Source of the DNA: Bacteroidales bacterium
Lineage (GTDB): Bacteria > Bacteroidota > Bacteroidia > Bacteroidales > Marinilabiliaceae
Reading direction: 5' to 3'
NCBI GenBank assembly: GCA_017539645.1
Contig: JAFYCM010000089.1
Coordinates: forward strand, 1-64,000
Length of the DNA stretch: 64,000 nt
The position numbers and the translations under genes were made by a program. The notes beneath the pieces are model-generated. The model made no database searches. It worked only from the letters and a program-made list of their open reading frames with translations, and was not told the DNA's origin. Shown here piece after piece: positions 56,393 through 64,000 of the stretch; the stretch's first letter is position 1, and every line of letters starts with the position of its first letter.

Positions 56393-56428
56393 AAAACCTT
56401 GATGAGAAATCACCAAGGTTTTCTTTTT
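56393..56428 (+). terminator. Terminator after the tRNA-Lys pair
   Basis: The stem AAAACCTTG / CAAGGTTTT is extended inside by TGA/TCA and followed by CTTTTTAT. Confidence 0.85.
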
Positions 56429-56495
56429 ATATACACACGTTTTTCTCGAATGGCAAGGCGCACATCACTCGCCATTGCCATAAATTCAATTAATA

Positions 56496-58523
56496 TTAAT
56501 ATGGATCTTTCTCGGTACAGAACGACGGCAACGGCATTCCAAAGCTATTGCACATATTACCTATCACAGTATCGGAGAATGCATAACGTGCCATCTTCGG
56601 ATGCGACACCATGTGAGAGAAGATCGAGATGCTATTCTCTTTAGCAATTATCGTTGCTGGATAATATACGCTATCATTGCCAGCCACCTCAAACATCGAA
56701 CGCTTCGAGTTGGCATTGACTATATTTTCGCCGTTTTCAAGGTTTACGATAAAAAGGTTATTATTGATAGAATAGCCAAGAATATTCAAGAAACGCGATT
56801 TGAGCGAATCATAGTGATATTGACTTGCAAGCGCCATTAAGCCCGCACGCTTACCAACAATTCTCTTGGGCACAGAAGTCTTTTCGCCAATCTTACCTAT
56901 ATCCATTAGGCTAACTAAGTATGCGTCTTCAATGTTGTCACAAGCTCTGCGCTGTGCCTCACGAAGTTTTGCGCCAAGTCGCGGATCACGCCAATCGGAG
57001 AAATCGGGAGGCGCAAGTTGCACCATAACTACAGGCAACTTAGGATTGCGGAACGATGTACGGAACGACGCAACCATTCTATGTATGAGAGACTCGAACA
57101 AGCGAGGATTACTAAAGTTCGTCTCTGCTTGATTATACATAAGTCCAGAAATCTTGTAGCTGGTTATAGGCGCTATCATACCGTTGTACGAAACGGTTGG
57201 CGTAGTACCATTATAAGGCATAGAGAGGAGTGGATGCTGCGCGTAGGAATTCTTCTTTATATCGAAGAAATACAAACGATCGCAGAAATACTGAGCAGCC
57301 ACGCGGAATCGCCACTGGCCTTCGATAGAAATCGACTCGCCATTATCGAGTTCAACGCGCATACCACCGTCGGCGCCATAGAATCCACCTTCATTTTGGC
57401 TATCAGTTACGCGAATGGCAATATTCAAGACACCTTGGCGCGTGAGCGATGATGGAATAGTGTAGACTCTATCAACATCATATTCGCCACTTTTGTTGTG
57501 CGAGCCTATTTCCTGACCATTCACAAACGTCTTGTCGCGGTCGTCGATCTTACCGAGGTAGATTTTTGCCTCTTTGCCAATCCACGAACTTGGCAGATTA
57601 ACACGTTTCACAAACCACCAAACGCCATCGAACGTCTCATATTCGGTATTCTCGAACATGGTCGGCAGATCCACAATGTCCCATGCGTTGTAATTTATCT
57701 CGAACTGCGGAACTATTTCGTCGCACACAGAAATGGACTCAACTGGGTCGCGGCCATTCGGCAGACGAATAATACTTATGGAAAGGAACTTCGAGAGCCA
57801 CTGCTCATAGCCATTGTATTCGCGTGTAAGTTTATCAACATCCATAAAGGCCTCACCCCACGTAGTGTCGGCAAGCAGCAAATCTCTGCTTGTCCACGAT
57901 TCACACGCAGTTCCACTAATAGCAGCATTGATTATACCGATGGGCACTTGCAGACTATCGCGCAGCTGTCGAGCAAAATAATATTCGGTAGCGCTAATTA
58001 CAGCTTCGTTGTCGCGCAATGCTTCCACCCACATACCGCGAGTATTTTTGGCTGGATATGACGAGAAGTTGGTATCGATGTTATAGAAACGAAGGAAAGG
58101 ATCATTCGCAACAAGCGTAGTGTCTGTATAATGATGATCGGCAAAATCTTTTTTCAACGTCAAGCCCAAATTACCTTGACCAACCGCCAACCAAACTTCG
58201 CCAAATACAACATTACCCACCATCAATCGGCGAATCTTATTATAGATATGCACCTCGTGTCGCTGATTGTCGGCTGCTGGAGTGGCATATTCTGTAGACC
58301 AAATGCTATCAGATCCAGCCACCACAGTACGCTTCTCGGCCCACGTGGGTGCAACATTAACAGCTACGCCAGGATTTGCCTTACCCCAAAATCTTATAGT
58401 GCTATTCTGCTGAATAACCATATTGTCGTTGATGATGGACGACAATTCAAAATAACCATCCTTTTTCTTGCACGAAGTCAGTGCGAGCGAACAGATGGCA
58501 ATAAGCAACACTATATTTTTCAT
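56496..58523 (-). CDS. Sialate O-acetylesterase-like lipoprotein lacking catalytic residues
   Basis: The 675-residue protein has the layout of bacterial sialate O-acetylesterases: lipoprotein signal (LALTSC, Cys18), an N-terminal beta domain, a split SGNH esterase domain and an inserted jelly-roll (FVKRVNLPSSWIGKEAKIYLG through VNGQEIGSHN, about residues 305-350). The block that normally reads GQSNM is GQGNL here (Gly117, codon GGT), so the nucleophile Ser is lost. The later block that normally reads DxxIHPxNK appears as TSVPKRIVGKR, so the His is lost too. The protein is probably a non-catalytic glycan-binding relative. It lies upstream of no clear partner; cvpA precedes it by 11 nt. Confidence 0.85.
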   Translation of the reverse strand: MKNIVLLIAICSLALTSCKKKDGYFELSSIINDNMVIQQNSTIRFWGKANPGVAVNVAPTWAEKRTVVAGSDSIWSTEYATPAADNQRHEVHIYNKIRRLMVGNVVFGEVWLAVGQGNLGLTLKKDFADHHYTDTTLVANDPFLRFYNIDTNFSSYPAKNTRGMWVEALRDNEAVISATEYYFARQLRDSLQVPIGIINAAISGTACESWTSRDLLLADTTWGEAFMDVDKLTREYNGYEQWLSKFLSISIIRLPNGRDPVESISVCDEIVPQFEINYNAWDIVDLPTMFENTEYETFDGVWWFVKRVNLPSSWIGKEAKIYLGKIDDRDKTFVNGQEIGSHNKSGEYDVDRVYTIPSSLTRQGVLNIAIRVTDSQNEGGFYGADGGMRVELDNGESISIEGQWRFRVAAQYFCDRLYFFDIKKNSYAQHPLLSMPYNGTTPTVSYNGMIAPITSYKISGLMYNQAETNFSNPRLFESLIHRMVASFRTSFRNPKLPVVMVQLAPPDFSDWRDPRLGAKLREAQRRACDNIEDAYLVSLMDIGKIGEKTSVPKRIVGKRAGLMALASQYHYDSLKSRFLNILGYSINNNLFIVNLENGENIVNANSKRSMFEVAGNDSVYYPATIIAKENSISIFSHMVSHPKMARYAFSDTVIGNMCNSFGMPLPSFCTEKDPY

Positions 58524-58534
58524 AGTAGCACTAG

Positions 58535-59029
58535 TTAGTCGATATATTTACGTATTTGGCTATTCAAATATGGATATACGCTTGGCGCCAAATCGAGCAA
58601 AGGCAGGTATGTAACCGACTCTTTTTTGCCATCATCGAGCGCCTTGCGAACATCAAAATTGAAGTATGTGAATATATATAAAACACAACTAATTATGAAC
58701 AAAGATTTTGCAACATAAAATACTCCGCCACATAATCTGTTGGGAACGCTCAAAATTGTGTGTTTCACTAATCCATTTATAAACGTAGCCAAGAAATGTA
58801 CACCAATGACTACGGCTATTACCGTAAGGCCAAATGCCACTATGCCAGCATAATTATTCTCGACATACGGACGCACAAAATCTTCCACGAAGCAGCTGAA
58901 ACGTGCGGCGCACCAAATACCAGCACCTATTCCCACAAGTCCCGACAGACTAAAAATCAGCCCGCGGCGCATTCCTTGTGCAAAAGAGATGACCACTATC
59001 AGTATTACTATTATATCGAAGATGCTCAT
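58535..59029 (-). CDS. CvpA-family membrane protein
   Basis: The 164-residue protein has four hydrophobic helices and the CvpA-family start (IFDIIVILIVVISFAQGMRRGLI). The family is named for colicin V production; in many bacteria it supports envelope integrity. The Gly-rich first helix pair and the AATFxxG-like segment (LATFINGLVKHTILSVPNRLCGG) fit. It starts an apparent two-gene unit with the esterase-like lipoprotein 11 nt downstream. Confidence 0.9.
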   Translation of the reverse strand: MSIFDIIVILIVVISFAQGMRRGLIFSLSGLVGIGAGIWCAARFSCFVEDFVRPYVENNYAGIVAFGLTVIAVVIGVHFLATFINGLVKHTILSVPNRLCGGVFYVAKSLFIISCVLYIFTYFNFDVRKALDDGKKESVTYLPLLDLAPSVYPYLNSQIRKYID

Positions 59030-59117
59030 TGGGACTCTACGACATTAATTGATGTTGTGCGTTACTTAGTTGTTTCAAAGCGCAATGTGTATTTTGCGTT
59101 TATAGTTTTTTCGTTAG

Positions 59118-59189
59118 TAGCCCGACCCAGACTCGAACTGGAATCTAAAGTTTAGGAAACTTCCGTTCTATCCCTTGAACTATCAGGCC
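59118..59189 (-). tRNA. tRNA-Arg (CCT)
   Basis: On the minus strand: acceptor GGCCTGA/TCGGGCT (with G-U pairs), anticodon loop TTCCTAA giving CCT, T-loop TTCGAGT, discriminator A. CCA is not encoded. It lies alone between cvpA and rsgA. Confidence 0.93.
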
Positions 59190-59239
59190 ATCGTCTTAGC
59201 CGAACCTAAAGGCTCGAAAAAGCATGCAAATATAGCAAA

Positions 59240-60157
59240 TCAGCGATATTTAGCGTTACTTGTTTCCACTATATTGACATAGCTTTGGTAGCGAGAGAGA
59301 GCTATTCGCTGTTCTTCTACGGCAAGCTTCACTGCGCAACCTGGCTCGTGCATGTGCGAACAGTTGTTATACTGGCACTTATCAGACTCGGCAAATATCT
59401 CGCGGAAGTAGTGAGCAATCTCTTCTTTAGTGATATTTACAATGCCGAATCCGCGAATGCCTGGCGTATCTATGATGCTACCGCCAAAGCTAAACTTATG
59501 CATCTCGGCATTCGTAGTAGTATGCTTACCGCTATTATTCGACTCGCTAATATCGTCGGTGCGAAGATTCAAGCCAGGTTCAATGCGATTGATGAGCGTA
59601 GATTTGCCCACGCCCGAATGTCCTGCAACGACACTGACCTTGCCGCGAAGTTTTTCCTTGATTTGCTCGAAATCTTCATCGTGTTTCGACGAAACGGTAA
59701 GCACATCGTAGCCAATAGACTGGTAGAGCGACTTCAGTTCTTCTACCTCTTCGAGCATATTGGCATCGTAGCGATCTATTTTATTTATAACTATAACTAC
59801 GGGCACGTCGTAGGCCTCGGCCGATGCAAGAAAACGGTCGATGAAGACACGCGTTGTAATTGGATAATTAATCGTAACCACCAAAAGTGCTTGGTCGACG
59901 TTAGCCGCGAGGACGTGAGTTTGCTTGGAGAGGTTGGTCGATCTGCGTATAACATAGTTGCGACGCGGCAACAGTTCGCTGATGACATAATCTTTGCCGT
60001 CGGACTCCACATTGACAAAGTCGCCAACAGCAACGGGGTTTGTGCTATCGATACTTTCGAGACGCATTGCGCCCTTGATGCGGCACTCCACCTCGCCCCA
60101 TTCGGTAGTACTGACCACGTAGTGACTACCAGTTGATTTTATTACTACTCCTCTCAC
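59240..60157 (-). CDS. rsgA: Ribosome small-subunit GTPase RsgA
   Basis: RsgA is a circularly permuted GTPase that checks late 30S maturation. The 305-residue product has an N-terminal OB-fold, then the permuted GTPase order: VINKID (G4), GHSGVGKST (G1), DTPGIRGFG (G3). A C-terminal zinc knuckle (CQYNNCSHMHEPGC) follows. The start is GTG at 60157 (VRGVVIKS); no nearby ATG fits the OB-fold. Confidence 0.96.
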   Translation of the reverse strand: MRGVVIKSTGSHYVVSTTEWGEVECRIKGAMRLESIDSTNPVAVGDFVNVESDGKDYVISELLPRRNYVIRRSTNLSKQTHVLAANVDQALLVVTINYPITTRVFIDRFLASAEAYDVPVVIVINKIDRYDANMLEEVEELKSLYQSIGYDVLTVSSKHDEDFEQIKEKLRGKVSVVAGHSGVGKSTLINRIEPGLNLRTDDISESNNSGKHTTTNAEMHKFSFGGSIIDTPGIRGFGIVNITKEEIAHYFREIFAESDKCQYNNCSHMHEPGCAVKLAVEEQRIALSRYQSYVNIVETSNAKYR

Positions 60158-60185
60158 GTTGTGCTAATTGACACGCAAAAATAGC

Positions 60186-60225
60186 AAATGCACCAATATC
60201 AACCATTAGCGACATTGGTGCATTT
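60186..60225 (-). terminator. Terminator of the 60248 barrel gene
   Basis: Perfect 12-bp stem AAATGCACCAAT / ATTGGTGCATTT with a 16-nt loop. The T tract on the minus side is interrupted (GCTATTTTTG). Confidence 0.7.
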
Positions 60226-60247
60226 ATTATAGTTATATACTTATGTA

Positions 60248-60850
60248 CTAAAATTTGAATGTGAAGCCGAATGACATGAACGCGAAACGGTCCCAAGAAG
60301 TTTCGAAGTTTACACCGAATTTTTCGTTGAACATGTAGCGAGCACCTGCGAAGAGACGAGGCTCGATGAATTTGGTTTTTGTCTCAGAGAAGCCATCAAC
60401 ATTAACAGTAAAAGTCTGACCATAGACTTGCTTTGTCTCTGTATAACCATCCAGTTTATACTTATTAATATCTACAAAGCAAAAAGTGACACCACCATAG
60501 GTATCGATTTGAGGAATGAAAGAATAGTGAAGCGTACCACGAGTAGCAATACGAATACGACGCAGATCAACATCGCCTTCGCTGCCGAAGCCCATACCGA
60601 ACTGACCACCGACTGAAATTGTACCGCGTTCGTTGATTACGTTCATAATGCCATATTCGCCCATAACACCAATAGAATGCTGCGTAACACTATTTGATGA
60701 GCCACTTGCATCCCAGTCGTTATCGGTGAATGCGCCAAGGCCATAGTTAACGTTGAGGGCAAAGTCGCCTTTGTTGAATTTACTTTGTGCATTTGCGCTG
60801 AAAGAGAGCGCAAGGGCAGCTACCAAGGAAAGAATTAATTTTTTCATCAT
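60248..60850 (-). CDS. Outer-membrane beta-barrel protein
   Basis: The 200-residue protein has a signal peptide (LILSLVAALALSFSANAQ) and about eight alternating amphipathic strands (FALNVNYGLGAF, HSIGVMGEYGIM, ISVGGQFGMGFG and others). It ends in SFGFTFKF, a terminal aromatic typical of barrel proteins recognised by BamA. It resembles OmpW/OmpA-barrel-sized proteins, with no specific function visible. Two ATGs (60850 and 60847) start the signal peptide equally well. Confidence 0.85.
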   Translation of the reverse strand: MMKKLILSLVAALALSFSANAQSKFNKGDFALNVNYGLGAFTDNDWDASGSSNSVTQHSIGVMGEYGIMNVINERGTISVGGQFGMGFGSEGDVDLRRIRIATRGTLHYSFIPQIDTYGGVTFCFVDINKYKLDGYTETKQVYGQTFTVNVDGFSETKTKFIEPRLFAGARYMFNEKFGVNFETSWDRFAFMSFGFTFKF

Positions 60851-60971
60851 TAATGTAATTACGTTTGACGCGCAAATGTAAACAATAAAACCACTCGTTT
60901 AGTTTTTTTGCATGTTTGAAGATTAAACGAGGTAGTTTGAGAATATGGTATGGAAAAGCGAAATAAATATC

Positions 60972-60979
60972 TACATTTG
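60972..60979 (+). promoter_or_regulatory. -7 box upstream of the 61016 barrel gene
   Basis: TACATTTG matches TAnnTTTG and leaves a leader of about 30 nt. No -33 element at normal spacing. Confidence 0.4.
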
Positions 60980-61015
60980 CGCCCGATTTGTAAAGCTAAC
61001 AAATAGAAAAGACGA

Positions 61016-61759
61016 ATGAAGAAGACTTTGCTGGCAATAGCACTTGTGACATCAACGATAATGTCCTTTGCTCAAGAAAGCACAACCGAGGAATGGACAA
61101 CTTCAACGACGAAATCGAAATCATCAGTAGAATTCTCCTATGGTGTAAAGATAGGTTTGAACTTCTGTACATACGATAGCGACTGCGACGACGTACAAGC
61201 ACGTATGGGTCAAGACGGTATTCTCTGCCGTTGGCGCTATAAGAACTGGGCATTGCAGCCTGAGTTGCACTACGCTCGTATGGGTGTTCGCTCGTTGGTA
61301 AAGAATGTCAACAAATATCCTGGCATTGGTGACGCACCTGTAACTGGCGGTACTAACTATAGCGACCGCTTCATGCTTCAGATTCTCACGGATAACATTC
61401 AAATGCCGATCATGTTCAAATACTACACTCCACTCTTCGAGCACGGTTTGAATATACAGGCAGGTCCGATGTTTAGCCAACGTTTCGACTATCACGTATC
61501 AACCTCATCGCAGAAAGGTCAGTTGCGCGACACAGCAACAGGTCAAGTGCTCGAGATGAGAAACTTCGCACGTGGTCAGAATCAGTTCACCGTACTTGCA
61601 AACTTCGGTATTGGTTACGACTCTGAATCGGGAATCGGCGTTGACCTTCGTTGCAGCATGGGTATCACTCCTGTATTCGACAAGAATTACAAATACGGTT
61701 GCTACAACGAAAACTCTCACGATCGTGTTTGGTCAATACAGTTTACATACGTATTCTAA
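61016..61759 (+). CDS. Outer-membrane beta-barrel (PorT-like) protein
   Basis: The 247-residue protein has a signal peptide (TLLAIALVTSTIMSFAQ), a Ser/Thr/Lys-rich linker and about eight barrel strands (VEFSYGVKIGLNF, WALQPELHYARMG, IQMPIMFKYYTP, LNIQAGPMFSQRF, QFTVLANFGIGY). It ends in IQFTYVF with a terminal Phe. The pattern fits the outer-membrane beta-barrel domain family that includes PorT, a T9SS component, but family members are diverse and I make no PorT claim. A terminator follows 23 nt after the stop. Confidence 0.85.
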   Translation: MKKTLLAIALVTSTIMSFAQESTTEEWTTSTTKSKSSVEFSYGVKIGLNFCTYDSDCDDVQARMGQDGILCRWRYKNWALQPELHYARMGVRSLVKNVNKYPGIGDAPVTGGTNYSDRFMLQILTDNIQMPIMFKYYTPLFEHGLNIQAGPMFSQRFDYHVSTSSQKGQLRDTATGQVLEMRNFARGQNQFTVLANFGIGYDSESGIGVDLRCSMGITPVFDKNYKYGCYNENSHDRVWSIQFTYVF

Positions 61760-61782
61760 CGATTAGTTATAACTATATGTAC

Positions 61783-61812
61783 AAAGCGCGGCTTTTCGGT
61801 CGCGCTTTTTGT
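61783..61812 (+). terminator. Terminator of the 61016 barrel gene
   Basis: The stem AAAGCGCG / CGCGCTTT with a 10-nt loop is followed by TTGTTG. Confidence 0.8.
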
Positions 61813-61839
61813 TGATAAACAAGAGAAAAACATCAATAT

Positions 61840-62940
61840 ATGGGACTTCAATGTGGAATAGTCGGCCTGCCAAACGTAGGAAAATCGACGCTATTCAATT
61901 GTTTGTCGAATGCTAAAGCACAGTCGGCAAACTTTCCTTTTTGTACTATAGAGCCAAACGTGGGTGTAATTACTGTGCCCGACAAGCGTTTGGAGGTGCT
62001 CGACTCTATTGAGCACCCTGCACAAGTGATACCTACGACAGTAGAAATAGTAGACATAGCTGGTTTGGTGAAAGGCGCAAGCAAAGGCGAAGGTCTCGGC
62101 AATAAGTTTTTGGCCAATATTCGCGAGACAGACGCCATAATCCACGTACTACGCTGCTTCGACGACGATAATATTACGCACGTTGACGGTTCGGTAAACC
62201 CTGTACGCGACAAAGAGGTTATCGACACCGAGCTTCAGATAAAAGACCTTGAGACCGTTGATGCACGCATAGCAAAATGCGAGAAGCAAGCCATCAGCGG
62301 CAAAGATCCCGAGTCGAAAAAGTTGCTCGACGTACTGAAGAAATTCAAAGCCGCTCTCGAAGCTGGGCAAAATGCGCGATCGGTAGAACTCACCGAAGCC
62401 GAAGAGAAAATTGCTAAAGGTTTGTTCCTACTTACGCAGAAGCCTGTTATGTACGTTTGCAACGTCGACGAAGCATCGATACTGAACGGCAACGCGCATG
62501 TGGAGGCTGTTCGCAAAGCTGTAGCTAACGAAAATGCTGAAATACTTGTCATAGCTGCACAAACCGAATCGGAGATTGCTGAACTAGAGACCTACGAAGA
62601 ACGCCAAATGTTCCTCGACGACCTTGGGCTCAAAGAGTCGGGCGTTGTGAAGCTTATCCGCTCGGCATATAACCTACTGAACCTCAAGACATTCTTCACC
62701 GTTGGCCCGAAGGAAGTTCGCGCTTGGACTTTCCGTCAAGGATACACAGCACCACAGACTGCAGGCATTATACATACCGACTTCGAACGCGGTTTCATCC
62801 GTGCCGAAGTGATAAAATATGACGATTTTGTAGCACTTGGTTCTGAAGCCGCTTGCCGCGAAGCTGGCAAACTGGCAATCGAAGGTAAAGACTACGTTGT
62901 GGAAGATGGCGACATCATGCACTTCCGCTTCAACGTGTAA
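61840..62940 (+). CDS. ychF: Redox-regulated ATPase YchF
   Basis: YchF is an Obg-family P-loop protein that prefers ATP and binds ribosomes. The 366-residue length is normal. Motifs are GIVGLPNVGKSTLFN (G1), FPFCTIEPNVGVI (switch I), VDIAGLVKGASKGEGLGNKFL (G3), read here as adjoining parts, YVCNVDE in place of the usual NKxD, and the C-terminal TGS-like domain (TFFTVGPKEVRAWTFRQG to the end). All segments are complete. Confidence 0.97.
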   Translation: MGLQCGIVGLPNVGKSTLFNCLSNAKAQSANFPFCTIEPNVGVITVPDKRLEVLDSIEHPAQVIPTTVEIVDIAGLVKGASKGEGLGNKFLANIRETDAIIHVLRCFDDDNITHVDGSVNPVRDKEVIDTELQIKDLETVDARIAKCEKQAISGKDPESKKLLDVLKKFKAALEAGQNARSVELTEAEEKIAKGLFLLTQKPVMYVCNVDEASILNGNAHVEAVRKAVANENAEILVIAAQTESEIAELETYEERQMFLDDLGLKESGVVKLIRSAYNLLNLKTFFTVGPKEVRAWTFRQGYTAPQTAGIIHTDFERGFIRAEVIKYDDFVALGSEAACREAGKLAIEGKDYVVEDGDIMHFRFNV

Positions 62941-62967
62941 GTATACCTATGCATATATAGGACAAGA

Positions 62968-63008
62968 AATGAGCTATACCAATGATGATATGGCTCATTT
63001 TTCTTTCT
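62968..63008 (+). terminator. Terminator of ychF
   Basis: AAATGAGC / GCTCATTT stem, extended by weaker pairs, followed by a TTCTTTC tract, about 28 nt after the stop. Confidence 0.8.
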
Positions 63009-63184
63009 GATGCATGCGCTGGAAAACACGCAGATTCTACATATTGGATGGATTTATGCGTATTTGTGACGCTCGATAATACTTAACTATTGCAAAGGCT
63101 CTCAGTTTTGCTAATTTTGGTGGTTTTTGCAGGTTAGCATTCAAATGGAACAAGCATTTGCCCCTCGTTTATAGCAAATAAAAG

Positions 63185-64000
63185 ATGGCAGAGAAAAAGA
63201 AATCGAAACTACTACGCAAGTTGCAAATAGCGGTCTTCGCCGACAACTCGTACGAGCAGCTATTCTCGTTGCAACTAACGCCGCTCTCGTTGGTGGTAGT
63301 CATTAGCGTATCATCATTACTATTGATAATTAGCGTAACATTCTTGATAGCATTCACATCGTTGCGCGAATACATACCAGGCTACCCTACTGGCGAGGAG
63401 CGACGCATGATGAATGAAAACTTCCGCCGCACCGACAGCATTGCCGAAGCCTTAGTGATACGCGACAAGATGCTTAGCAACATTCGTGAAGTGCTTGCCG
63501 ACGAGATTCCCGAAGAGGCGTTCAACCACGATTCGATAAAGATTTCGCGCACTCCAGTGCAGATTTCGAAAATAAAAAGTTCGGAAGCCGACAGCATTTT
63601 CCGCGCGCAAGTGGAAGCCGAAGAAAACTACAACGTATCGTCTGCCAATAGTGCCACAACGGCCATAGATACACGCTTGGAGATGATGTTCCTCTTTCCA
63701 CCAGTGAAGGGCATAATATCGCAAAGCTACGGCGAGCGCAATGGTCATTGGGGCGTTGATGTGGCTGTACCCGACGGCACAATAGTAACTGCCGTGCTCG
63801 ACGGCACAGTGATATTCTCGGAATGGACCATAGAAACAGGATTCGTAATAGCTATTCAGCATAACAACGAACTTGTGTCGGTATACAAACACAACTCAAA
63901 AGTTTTGAAACGCGTAGGCACTCACGTCACGGCAGGCGAGGTAATAGCATTGTCGGGCAATTCGGGTGAGCTGTCGACGGGACCACATTTACATTTTGAA
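63185..64000 (+). CDS. Membrane-anchored M23 peptidase (C-terminus outside window)
   Basis: 272 codons are visible from the ATG at 63185 to the window edge. The N-terminal cytoplasmic part is basic (AEKKKSKLLRKLQIAVF). A membrane helix follows at about residues 37-58 (VVVISVSSLLLIISVTFLIAF), then a helical linker, then the LytM/M23 domain from about residue 170. It has QSYGERNGHWGVDVA (zinc His and Asp) and STGPHLHFE at the very end of the window. The domain order fits envelope-anchored peptidoglycan endopeptidases or their activators. Confidence 0.93.
   Translation, partial: MAEKKKSKLLRKLQIAVFADNSYEQLFSLQLTPLSLVVVISVSSLLLIISVTFLIAFTSLREYIPGYPTGEERRMMNENFRRTDSIAEALVIRDKMLSNIREVLADEIPEEAFNHDSIKISRTPVQISKIKSSEADSIFRAQVEAEENYNVSSANSATTAIDTRLEMMFLFPPVKGIISQSYGERNGHWGVDVAVPDGTIVTAVLDGTVIFSEWTIETGFVIAIQHNNELVSVYKHNSKVLKRVGTHVTAGEVIALSGNSGELSTGPHLHFE

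Overview
The window looks like a chromosomal segment of a member of the order Bacteroidales (phylum Bacteroidota). Supporting signs are TAnnTTTG-type -7 promoter boxes, no clear Shine-Dalgarno sequences, the divergent purN / acpP-fabF-rnc arrangement, an lpxD-lpxC-lpxA cluster, SprB-type repeats, and C-terminal tails resembling type IX secretion (T9SS) sorting signals on pectin-degrading enzymes. Genus and species cannot be told from this stretch.

Layout. 1-22.4 kb: one uninterrupted minus-strand reading frame for a giant secreted repeat adhesin, at least 7467 residues, whose C-terminus lies beyond the left edge. 22.4-26.3 kb: dprA (minus), then an M23 lipoprotein, sufE and a DUF59 Fe-S assembly gene (plus). 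26.5-32.6 kb: a small secreted protein, a pectate lyase and a large pectin methylesterase with matching C-terminal tails, and two tiny genes. 32.8-37.7 kb: pgk, a hot-dog thioesterase, lpxA, lpxC and lpxD (lipid A synthesis) and a small membrane protein. 37.9-42.3 kb: an apparent operon of a MORN-type secreted protein, aroB, aroA and an HD phosphohydrolase. 42.5-46 kb: a methyltransferase, initiator tRNA, then acpP-fabF-rnc on minus. 46.2-48.1 kb: purN and a nucleoside transporter. 48.1-53.5 kb: an AT-richer accessory island. 53.5-60.9 kb: a glycosyltransferase, metA, two tRNA-Lys genes, a degenerate sialate-esterase-like lipoprotein, CvpA, tRNA-Arg, rsgA and a beta-barrel protein. 61-64 kb: a second barrel protein, ychF and the start of a membrane-anchored M23 peptidase.

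The most interesting part is the island at 48.1-53.5 kb. It appears to hold two minus-strand transcription units: (a) a SLOG-fold protein with a PD-(D/E)XK nuclease-like protein, and (b) a small caspase-like His/Cys protein, a cytoplasmic leucine-rich-repeat protein and a WYL-domain regulator. Each unit is preceded by the same 19-bp dyad, TACGCCAAATCRTGGCGTA, 47-60 bp before the first start codon. A second, separately terminated PD-(D/E)XK-like gene lies just upstream. Nucleotide-sensor, nuclease, protease and WYL regulator together resemble the parts list of an anti-phage or stress-response system, but I do not recognise the combination. A looser dyad of the same 19-bp span precedes dprA.

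Other notable points: LpxC ends where Bacteroidota homologues usually continue into a fused FabZ domain; the sialate-esterase-like protein has lost its catalytic Ser and His; rnc and purN can only start at TTG; and the two adjacent tRNA-Lys genes differ by compensatory acceptor-stem changes.
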